A stretch of DNA of 5,085 nt from contig JBFJVZ010000477.1 of the NCBI GenBank assembly GCA_041623895.1, positions 1-5,085 of the forward strand, given 5' to 3'. The stretch comes from JBFJVZ01 sp041623895 (GTDB taxonomy: Bacteria; Planctomycetota; Planctomycetia; Pirellulales; Pirellulaceae). Shown piece by piece: positions 1 to 5,085 of the stretch. The position numbers and the translations under genes were made by a program. Positions within the stretch are counted from its first letter, which is position 1; every line of letters starts with the position of its first letter. The notes beneath the pieces are model-generated. The model made no database searches. It was not told the origin of the DNA and saw only the letters and a list, made by a program, of their open reading frames with translations.

Positions 1-1019
1 GTGATGTCCAGCATGCCCAGCGGGCGCCCCTGATCATCGATGATGGGCAACTCACTGATCCGCAGACGCGACATCGTGGCGATCGCATCCGCCAGCATCG
101 ACCCGCTGAGCGCCGTCGATGGATTTTCGGTCATCCGCTTTTTGATCGGTTCATCTAACGCCCCGTCACAACGCGACTCCAGCAACCGCGCGAGATCGCT
201 GTCGGTGAACAGCCCCGACAGTCGGCCGGCTTCGTCGGTCAGCATGATCGCTCCGCTACGACGCCCGTTCATGGCTGTGGCAACCATTGCGACGCGGATA
301 ATGCTGGTCTCCGCAACCACACGGCAGGCGTTTAGCGGACGCATGATCTGGTCGACACTGGCGAGCTTTTTGCCAAGCGCGCCGCCGGGATGGAAGCGGG
401 CGAAATCCTGCGGCGTGAATTCACGCAACCGGCTGGCCAATAAGGCGATCGCATCGCCAACAGCCATCATCACCGCGGTGCTGCTGGTCGGCGCCAAACC
501 ATTCGGGCAAGCTTCCTGGTGCCGGCCAATTGCAACCACACAGTCCGCGGCCACCGCTAAGGGGTTGTCTTCGCTAGCAGTGATGGCGATCAATCCTGTT
601 GAATTCTCACGCAAATGCGACGCGATCCGAACCACTTCTTCGCTACGACCCGAATTGGATATCGCCCAGACGAGATCGCCGGGTCGAAGACGACCGAGGT
701 CGCCATGGATCGCCTCGGCCGGATGCAAAAAGTGCGCGGGCGTACCGGTGCTGCCAAGGGTCGCAACCAGTTTTTGACCAACCAAGCCGGCCTTGCCGAC
801 GCCGGTTACGATCACGCATCCGTCACAAGCCGCCGTCAATTCTGCTGCCCGAACCGCCTCCGGTGATACCGACGACGCGCACGCGTTGATCGCCGCACCC
901 TCGGCGGCAATCATTTCTCGCAGCATGCGCAATCGCTCCATCAACGTCTGGGGTGCGGCCAACCTCTGGGGCGTGGCCCGCGCATGGGGCGTCGAGGCGG
1001 GATTCAGTTCAGCAGACAC
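1..1019 (-). CDS. kdsD: Arabinose-5-phosphate isomerase KdsD (SIS + two CBS domains), 3' end cut by window edge
   Basis: The protein interconverts ribulose-5-phosphate and arabinose-5-phosphate in the cytoplasm, the first step towards Kdo for LPS. Reading the minus strand gives 339 full codons plus a partial Thr with no stop. An N-terminal SIS domain (about residues 55-200) carries GVGKAGLVG (73-81), HPAEAIHGDLG (99-109), SNSGRSEE (121-128), QEACPNGLAPTSST (168-181) and HPGGALGKKL (210-219). K76, H105, E128, E169 and H210 match the E. coli KdsD active-site residues as I recall them (K59, H88, E111, E152, H193), all at a constant offset of 17. Two CBS domains follow (about 226-282 and 292 onward), the second ending near LPIIDDQGRPLGMLDIT. 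E. coli KdsD has about 328 residues, so only some 10-20 residues should be missing. The GTG start at 1019 is preferred because AAGGAAGG lies just upstream. The in-frame ATG at 941 (protein starting MERLRML) lacks such a site and would remove a 26-residue Pro/Ala-rich leader. Divergent from the YeiH operon. The assignment is very secure; the start is fairly secure. Confidence 0.96.
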   Translation of the reverse strand, partial: MSAELNPASTPHARATPQRLAAPQTLMERLRMLREMIAAEGAAINACASSVSPEAVRAAELTAACDGCVIVTGVGKAGLVGQKLVATLGSTGTPAHFLHPAEAIHGDLGRLRPGDLVWAISNSGRSEEVVRIASHLRENSTGLIAITASEDNPLAVAADCVVAIGRHQEACPNGLAPTSSTAVMMAVGDAIALLASRLREFTPQDFARFHPGGALGKKLASVDQIMRPLNACRVVAETSIIRVAMVATAMNGRRSGAIMLTDEAGRLSGLFTDSDLARLLESRCDGALDEPIKKRMTENPSTALSGSMLADAIATMSRLRISELPIIDDQGRPLGMLDI

Positions 1020-1023
1020 GAGA

Positions 1024-1031
1024 CCTTCCTT
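1024..1031 (-). promoter_or_regulatory. Ribosome binding site of kdsD deciding the GTG start
   Basis: The minus strand reads AAGGAAGG, then TCTC, then GTG. The AAGGA core sits seven bases before the GTG at 1019. No comparable purine run precedes the in-frame ATG at 941, so this site favours the longer protein. Confidence 0.6.
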
Positions 1032-1066
1032 GGTACTTCGCGCGATCGGCGGACAATTCTCGGCCA

Positions 1067-1096
1067 ATACTAGCCAGAATTGCAGGGCCGAGACAA
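1067..1096 (-). promoter_or_regulatory. Candidate sigma-70-type promoter for kdsD
   Basis: On the minus strand TTGTCT (1096-1091) and TAGTAT (1072-1067) are separated by 18 bases, a reasonable -35/-10 pair. Transcription would start near 1060 and leave a leader of about 40 bases before the GTG at 1019. This is pattern matching only. Planctomycete promoters are not well characterised, so the call is tentative. Confidence 0.35.
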
Positions 1097-1173
1097 CTCG
1101 AGTCGTTGCGAATGCTGGCAATCCAGGCAGTCTGGGTTATCGTCTTGGCGGGTCAAATACGAAACTGGCCGAT

Positions 1174-1182
1174 TGCTAAGAT
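1174..1182 (+). promoter_or_regulatory. Candidate extended -10 promoter for the three-gene operon
   Basis: The plus strand shows TGC followed by TAAGAT, an extended -10 element (TGN plus hexamer) in the gap between two divergent genes. No good -35 hexamer lies 17 bases upstream (CAAATA, 1154-1159), which is tolerated with an extended -10. A start near 1189 would give a leader of about 30 bases before the TTG at 1220 and would put the ATG at 1205 only about 16 bases from the transcript end. Tentative. Confidence 0.3.
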
Positions 1183-1206
1183 ATCGCCGATTGTTTGTGC
1201 TCTCAT

Positions 1207-1212
1207 GGGAGG
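1207..1212 (+). promoter_or_regulatory. Ribosome binding site favouring a TTG start for the YeiH-family gene
   Basis: GGGAGG lies seven bases before the in-frame TTG at 1220, ideal spacing. It also overlaps codons 1-3 of a potential ATG start at 1205, which itself has no purine-rich site upstream. The likely start is therefore TTG 1220. Confidence 0.55.
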
Positions 1213-1219
1213 CTCTGTA

Positions 1220-2614
1220 TTGAGCAATTCAGATTCAGATCCGATCGACGAAATTACCGAGACCTCAGAACAGGATCAGGACTCATCCAAGGGCTGGCGC
1301 AGCGAGGATTGGCTGGCTGTTTGTCTTGGGCTGGCGATATTGCTCGGAGCCTTTCTGTGCGGTTGGTCGACGATTGAAATCGGCGCCGATCACCCCTGGA
1401 AGCCGTATGTGGGAAAGCCCGGTTCTTGGGAGTCGAATCCTCTGCACTCGCTGGCAAACTGGCCCATGTTGATTGGGCCGTTGATGCTTTCCATGCTCGG
1501 CTTTGGAATCGCACGAGGCTTGCAAGGGCATTCGGCCGCAAAATTCCTGATCGCTTTTCCGGCCGTGTTTCTGCTGGCATCATTGGCTTACATCATGGCC
1601 GGCCAAGTTACCGTCAAGCATTACAACCTTGAATACGCTCTTTGGGCTTTGGTCGTCGGGTTGGTGATCAGTAACACGATTGGGGTGGCCGATTGGCTGC
1701 GGCCAGCCGTGTTGACCGAGTTGTACATCAAGACCGGCTTAGTGATCTTGGGCGCGGAAGTTTTATGGCACCGCCTGGTCGCGCTGGGGTTGCCGGGCAT
1801 TTTCGTTGCTTGGGTCGTGACCCCGATTGTCCTGATCACAACCTATTGGTTTGGGACTCGCATTCTGAAGATACCGAGCCGTTCGTTGAACATGGTGATC
1901 AGCGCGGACATGTCGGTGTGCGGCGTATCGGCGGCGATCGCGACGGCCGCCAGCTGCCGCGCAAAGAAAGAGGAACTATCGTTCGCGATCAGCATCTCCC
2001 TGTTCTTTACCGTGATCATGATGGTGGCCATGCCGTTGATCATTCGCTACATCGGCCTCAGTAATGTCGTTGGCGGTGCTTGGATGGGAGGAACGATCGA
2101 TTCGACCGGCGCAGTCGCCGCTGCGGGCGCATCGCTGGACGAAGTGGCTGAGCAAACGGCGGCCACGGTCAAAATGATTCAAAACATTCTGATTGGCGTT
2201 ACTGCATTCGCTGTGGCGCTCTACTGGGTGATGTTCGTCGAACGTGAACAAAACTCCGCCAAGCCGGACGCCTGGGAGATTTGGCGGCGGTTTCCCAAAT
2301 TCGTTTTGGGATTCGTGGCCGCATCCATCATCTTTACCTTGTTCAGCAATTTACTGGAGGGTGGTGAACAACTGGTTCAAACCACGGTCAAGCAAGCCAG
2401 CAAAGGAGTTCGTGGCTGGTTTTTCTGCCTGGCGTTCGTCAGCATTGGGTTAGAATCAAAATTCAGCGATTTGAAAAAGCATCTTCACGGCGGTAAGCCA
2501 CTGGTGCTCTATTTGTGCGGACAGAGTCTGAATCTGATTCTGACATTGGCAATGGCATACTTGATGTTTGGAGTCATTTTTGCGGACTACATCCAGGAGA
2601 TGCTGGCGAAATGA
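1220..2614 (+). CDS. YeiH/UPF0324-family integral membrane transporter (putative sulfate exporter family), long form
   Basis: Polytopic inner-membrane protein of the YeiH family (TIGR00698/PF03601). The family is annotated as putative sulfate exporter, with substrate poorly established. From TTG 1220 it has 464 residues; from ATG 1205 it would have 469. An acidic soluble tail (1-28) precedes about ten or eleven hydrophobic segments: near 31-50, 83-99, 107-128, 138-154, 168-183, 190-210, 255-276, 321-341, 359-377, 399-412 and 427-455. Family marks are the GLVILGAEVL segment (173-182), SVCGVSAAIATA (232-243, matching the family ICGaSAIaAt block), GAWMGGTIDSTGAVAAAG (286-303), AATVKMIQN (314-322), and the C-terminal SIGLESKFSDLKKH followed by GGKPLVLY. 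E. coli YeiH has about 350 residues. The extra length is in the N-terminal tail, the loop near 55-80 and the segment 341-398. The stop overlaps the next start (ATGA), so it heads a coupled operon. Family membership is secure; transported substrate is unknown. Confidence 0.9.
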   Translation: MSNSDSDPIDEITETSEQDQDSSKGWRSEDWLAVCLGLAILLGAFLCGWSTIEIGADHPWKPYVGKPGSWESNPLHSLANWPMLIGPLMLSMLGFGIARGLQGHSAAKFLIAFPAVFLLASLAYIMAGQVTVKHYNLEYALWALVVGLVISNTIGVADWLRPAVLTELYIKTGLVILGAEVLWHRLVALGLPGIFVAWVVTPIVLITTYWFGTRILKIPSRSLNMVISADMSVCGVSAAIATAASCRAKKEELSFAISISLFFTVIMMVAMPLIIRYIGLSNVVGGAWMGGTIDSTGAVAAAGASLDEVAEQTAATVKMIQNILIGVTAFAVALYWVMFVEREQNSAKPDAWEIWRRFPKFVLGFVAASIIFTLFSNLLEGGEQLVQTTVKQASKGVRGWFFCLAFVSIGLESKFSDLKKHLHGGKPLVLYLCGQSLNLILTLAMAYLMFGVIFADYIQEMLAK

Positions 2615-2820
2615 ATCGGCGCGGCTGGAAATCACTGACGATCTGTTGCGTGCTGGGAATCATCATCTGGATCTTTTTGCTTCCTTGGCTTGCGCGGCAA
2701 GAGCATGTCCGCAAAATGATTGATCGCAACGAAGCCGCCGGAATTGACCCCAGCGCCATGTTCTACAGCGATCTGGAGCATTTGACGTACGAGAAGGGAT
2801 TTCTCCGCCGCTCGAAGTAG
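2611..2820 (+). CDS. Single-pass membrane microprotein, unknown function (69 aa)
   Basis: I do not recognise a named family. The ATG at 2611 overlaps the TGA of the transporter gene in ATGA, and AGGAGA (2595-2600) lies ten bases upstream, so translation is probably coupled. The protein starts with a basic patch (MNRRGWK), continues with one strong hydrophobic helix (about 8-27, ending at FLLPWLA), and has a charged soluble tail of about 40 residues with the segment AAGIDPSAMFYSDLEHL. By the positive-inside rule the short N-terminus faces the cytoplasm and the tail the periplasm, but the tail is also rich in Arg and Lys, so topology is uncertain. The signal is more like an uncleaved anchor than a signal peptide, since no small-residue cleavage site follows the helix. 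Position directly behind a transporter suggests an accessory or small regulatory subunit. That is inference. The tight overlaps on both sides argue strongly that it is a real gene. Confidence 0.8.
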   Translation: MNRRGWKSLTICCVLGIIIWIFLLPWLARQEHVRKMIDRNEAAGIDPSAMFYSDLEHLTYEKGFLRRSK

Positions 2821-4088
2821 TGCCGTACATCGCGGTATTGGATGTGAACGAAACGATTAACCCATACGCTGTAACCACCAGCGGCGAAAGTCTACTTGAG
2901 CCGATTCATTTTGGCGGCCTGGCAACACGCGATGACTTGATGATGTCGCTGCTCGATTCGCCACCCAAGTCTGGTCTGGCGCGACTGAAGTATCCGGCGG
3001 CAGTCTCATTGGTGTTCGGGATGCTGTGGCTGATTGACGTTGAGTTTACCGATGATGACGAGACTCTGCCATCATTCGTCTGGATACTAGTGGCGTTCAT
3101 GCTGTTGCCAGGATGGATGCATCTTTCCCGTCGCCTGACGCCGGGACGCCGCAAGCAGATCGAGCGGATCAATGTGATGGCAGCGCGTCGTAAGCCCACC
3201 AGGGGATGGATCGACGAAGAAATGCTGGTGATCCACGACGAGAACTCGGCGATTCGTGCGAGCTGGAGTTTTTTTGGTCCAGCGCTCGTTTTCCCCACGC
3301 ATCTTTTGTTGCCGCTGACCAGTGACGCAAGTCGTCGCGTCGTTCTGCCCTGGCGATTCTTTTTTTCGCCCGAAGATGTCCGCTTGCTCTGTCAAACCTT
3401 GCAAGGCAAATCTCTGTTGATGGTCAACGTGCCCCCTAATGATCGGCAACTGCAGGGATTGCTGGACCAACGACAAAGTTTTGCCGCGGTGGACGTTGCC
3501 CGGGCTCGTCAATGGTCCGCTGACGACTGGCCGTTCGATTCGTCGCGCGAAGGTCAGTTCGAAACGACGATTGACCTGGCGGCAACCCTCACGTCACGGC
3601 GGTTTGCCCTCTACACTTCGCTCGGTGTCATCGCGATTTTGATCTGGTATTTCTTGCCGCTTTGGGTCGCTATCCTGGGTTGGCTCGCGCAGCAGTATGC
3701 GACCTTCGGCGATTGGAGCTTTCTACATCTTCGATTGGTTTCCACGCTGCTGATCCTGATCCCTGCCGGTGCAGCGTTGGCATTTTTCGTTTACGTGATT
3801 TTCCAGTCGCTGTTTGCGTCGCGCAAGATCCAAAAGCGACCGTTCAGGGTGCTGCTGCGAGACGCTGGCGTCCACCTGTCTCACGAATCCTTTGAATCAT
3901 GGTTCACATGGTTGGCAACCAAGGAAGTGATTGCCGAAGACGATTGCGTCGGCTGGATCGACGAAGAATCAGGGGATGAAATTCGGTTTCCAAAAATCTG
4001 CTTTGCGGAGGAAGCAACTTTTCAGGAGTTCAAGACCATGCTGCAGTCGTTTGCTGCCGGCGCACCAGCGGATGTGCCCGCCGGCTGA
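2820..4088 (+). CDS. Membrane protein with two YcxB-like halves, unknown function (422 aa)
   Basis: The protein has two similar halves. Each has a pair of membrane helices followed by a cytoplasmic-looking beta-rich domain: helices near 57-73 and 85-100 with a soluble part to about 195, then helices near 262-290 and 304-332 with a soluble part to about 410. The soluble parts resemble the YcxB-like C-terminal domain: a strand with WIDEEMLVIHDEN (130-142) or DAGVHLSHES (348-357), a W-containing segment, then a proline-strand, an aromatic turn and an amphipathic helix. The last element is alignable between halves: LPWRFFFSPEDVRLLCQTLQ (176-195) against FPKICFAEEATFQEFKTMLQ (390-409). No catalytic motif is visible. 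GTG 2820 overlaps the upstream TAG by one base. GTG 2844 is an alternative (protein starting MNETINPYAV). Neither has a good ribosome binding site, so re-initiation after the microprotein is likely. YcxB-like homology is judged by eye, moderate confidence; that the gene is real is near certain. Confidence 0.85.
   Translation: MPYIAVLDVNETINPYAVTTSGESLLEPIHFGGLATRDDLMMSLLDSPPKSGLARLKYPAAVSLVFGMLWLIDVEFTDDDETLPSFVWILVAFMLLPGWMHLSRRLTPGRRKQIERINVMAARRKPTRGWIDEEMLVIHDENSAIRASWSFFGPALVFPTHLLLPLTSDASRRVVLPWRFFFSPEDVRLLCQTLQGKSLLMVNVPPNDRQLQGLLDQRQSFAAVDVARARQWSADDWPFDSSREGQFETTIDLAATLTSRRFALYTSLGVIAILIWYFLPLWVAILGWLAQQYATFGDWSFLHLRLVSTLLILIPAGAALAFFVYVIFQSLFASRKIQKRPFRVLLRDAGVHLSHESFESWFTWLATKEVIAEDDCVGWIDEESGDEIRFPKICFAEEATFQEFKTMLQSFAAGAPADVPAG
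4056..4085. terminator. GC-rich hairpin at the convergent gene junction, possible bidirectional terminator
   Basis: GCCGGC-GCAC (4056-4065), an eight-base loop (4066-4073), GTGC (4074-4077), a two-base bulge CC, and GCCGGC (4080-4085) can form a 10-bp stem. It lies over the last codons of the two-YcxB-half gene, just before its TGA at 4086, and about ten bases past the stop of the opposing SMP-30-like gene. No T-run follows on either strand, so it is not a classical intrinsic terminator. It may instead slow polymerase or protect the 3' end. A chance hairpin in GC-rich coding DNA is possible. Confidence 0.3.
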
Positions 4089-4092
4089 CCGC

Positions 4093-5049
4093 CTATCCCG
4101 GAAACATAGGTGCCAGGGGAGAACCGTCATCGCCGAAATCCGTGTCAGCGATGAACAGCCGTCCGGCATTCGGGCATTGTTGCTGGACATCATCACTCAT
4201 GTGCTCGACTGCGGTGGTAATCACCAGTTTCAATCCACCATCGTGTCGCACCAACGCGGGGCAAGTATTTTGCGGGGAAAGGGGCGTTTGCCAGGTAACT
4301 TTCCATTCACCCGAGGCGATGTCGTAAAGTCGTGTCTGCCCATCTGCGGCGACTGCTGGCAAGAACATCGAAACAATCAACCCGCTGCCGTCCGGTGTCA
4401 GGATCGCGCCATCGGGGACCGCCGGATCGCTGGTCAAATCCAAAATCACGCGTGCCTCACCAAGCTTTCCCGCGTCGATGTCGATCGGATAGGCCACGAC
4501 TTGACGAGTCGGTGAATCGATATCGATCAGCTCCATGCCGCCGCTCGCGGCCCGAATTGCTTTGCCGTTGCTGCAAATCTGGTCGTCGCGCAAGCGAATC
4601 AACTTTTCATCGCGACCACGCCACAAATACAAGCCAGCCTTCCTGGTGGCAAACTCCAAATCTTTGGTACCAAAAATCAGATTGTCCTGATAAACCATGC
4701 CGTCGTTGATGATTGTATTGTCGACGTCGCTGTCGATGCCGTCACAAAACGCGGTCCAGGTTTTGCTATCCGTATCGTAAAACCCCAGCGACCGTTCACA
4801 GCCGATCACGAATTTTCCGGCACTGGAACAGGGGAAAGCAAAACCGGGCCGGCCGGGTAACTCAAAAGTTTCGTTTTGGCCAGATTTCACGTTGTAGCGA
4901 TTCAAACTACCCACTTTGGCATCGCCGCCGTGTTGGATCCCGACCCAAGAAATCAAGCTCTCCGCCAACGGATAGGGACCCTCCGGTAAGTAGCGAAGTG
5001 CATCCGAATCAGGAACATTCAGCGGGGTCGCTTGGCGGATTTCAGTCAT
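4093..5049 (-). CDS. SMP-30/gluconolactonase/LRE-family six-bladed beta-propeller protein (probable lactonase)
   Basis: Predicted metal-dependent sugar-lactone hydrolase or related propeller protein, 318 aa, close to the family's usual 290-310. Counting from ATG 5049, the metal ligands of the family can be placed: E23 in LPEGPYPL (equivalent to Glu18 of human SMP30), N161 in CSNGKA (Asn154) and D213 in VPDGAI (Asp204). NDG at 115-117 matches the block holding Asn103, but the upstream Arg101 of the animal enzyme is not present: the segment reads NTIINDG. Further family marks are SWVGIQHG (34-41, matching the WVDI strand), GLYLW (139-143), LTPDGSGLIVS (217-227) and CPALVRHDGGLKLVITTA (263-280). 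There is no signal peptide, so it acts in the cytoplasm. TTG 5061 (four more residues) is an alternative start just after an in-frame TGA. ATG is preferred, though neither has a strong ribosome binding site. It converges on the membrane operon with four bases between stops. The promoter must lie mostly past the right edge. Family secure; substrate unknown. Confidence 0.9.
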   Translation of the reverse strand: MTEIRQATPLNVPDSDALRYLPEGPYPLAESLISWVGIQHGGDAKVGSLNRYNVKSGQNETFELPGRPGFAFPCSSAGKFVIGCERSLGFYDTDSKTWTAFCDGIDSDVDNTIINDGMVYQDNLIFGTKDLEFATRKAGLYLWRGRDEKLIRLRDDQICSNGKAIRAASGGMELIDIDSPTRQVVAYPIDIDAGKLGEARVILDLTSDPAVPDGAILTPDGSGLIVSMFLPAVAADGQTRLYDIASGEWKVTWQTPLSPQNTCPALVRHDGGLKLVITTAVEHMSDDVQQQCPNAGRLFIADTDFGDDGSPLAPMFPG

Positions 5050-5085
5050 GATCGATGTCAAAGTTCACGCGTTGGTGGTCAGGAA

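Noticed and set aside
77..455. Repeated GGCGATCGCATC segments resembling a short interspersed palindrome
   Set aside because: Both encode Asp-Ala-Ile-Ala in kdsD and differ downstream. Two copies explained by codon choice are not enough for a repeat family.
40..777. A 245-codon open frame on the plus strand
   Set aside because: It lies antisense to kdsD, whose minus-strand reading shows a full set of family motifs and catalytic residues. The plus-strand product is Ser/Arg/Ala-rich with no recognisable fold, typical of a frame opposite a real GC-rich gene.
953..1204. Extension of the transporter frame upstream to an ATG at 953
   Set aside because: The added 84 codons overlap the start of kdsD and both candidate promoters and read as arbitrary sequence. 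Family similarity begins only after about residue 30 of the 1220-started protein.
2791..2805. Small inverted repeat GAGAA/TTCTC with AAGGG partly in the loop, near the end of the microprotein gene
   Set aside because: Only five base pairs, and the purine run is about 21 bases from the GTG at 2820, too far to act as its ribosome binding site. Probably chance.
3931..4515. A 194-codon plus-strand open frame spanning the convergent junction
   Set aside because: It runs through the end of the YcxB-like gene and antisense through the SMP-30-family gene. Both real genes have clear family features, and this product has none.
5062..5085. Possible promoter of the SMP-30-family gene
   Set aside because: Only 24 bases lie upstream of the longest possible start, with no recognisable -10 hexamer on the minus strand. 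The promoter must be outside the window.

Overview
This window looks like chromosomal DNA from a Gram-negative-type bacterium with moderately high GC. My best guess is a planctomycete of the Rhodopirellula/Pirellulaceae type. That guess rests on overall gene style, the mixed use of ATG, GTG and TTG starts, and membrane proteins of poorly known function. It is an inference, not something a marker gene proves. The presence of kdsD implies synthesis of Kdo, and so an LPS-type outer membrane.

Layout, left to right. Bases 1-1019 (minus strand) hold kdsD, the arabinose-5-phosphate isomerase, complete at its N-terminus and cut by the window edge a few residues before its C-terminus. Bases 1020-1219 are a divergent intergenic region with a candidate promoter for each direction and a clear ribosome binding site at each gene. 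Bases 1220-4088 (plus strand) hold three genes that overlap end to end: a YeiH/UPF0324-family membrane transporter (464 aa), a 69-aa single-pass membrane microprotein, and a 422-aa membrane protein with two YcxB-like halves. The stop/start overlaps are 4 bases (ATGA) and 1 base (TAGTG), so they are very probably one translationally coupled operon. Bases 4093-5049 (minus strand) hold an SMP-30/gluconolactonase-family beta-propeller protein that converges on the operon with only four bases between stop codons. A hairpin at 4056-4085 lies at this junction.

How the genes work together: kdsD and the SMP-30-like gene are transcribed away from or against the operon and need not be related to it. The real unit is the three-gene membrane operon. 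The transporter family is annotated as putative sulfate exporter, with substrate largely unproven. The two partners have no known function, so the trio is the best candidate here for something undescribed. I saw no mobile element, CRISPR array, tRNA, rRNA or phage feature. Coding density is about 95%.
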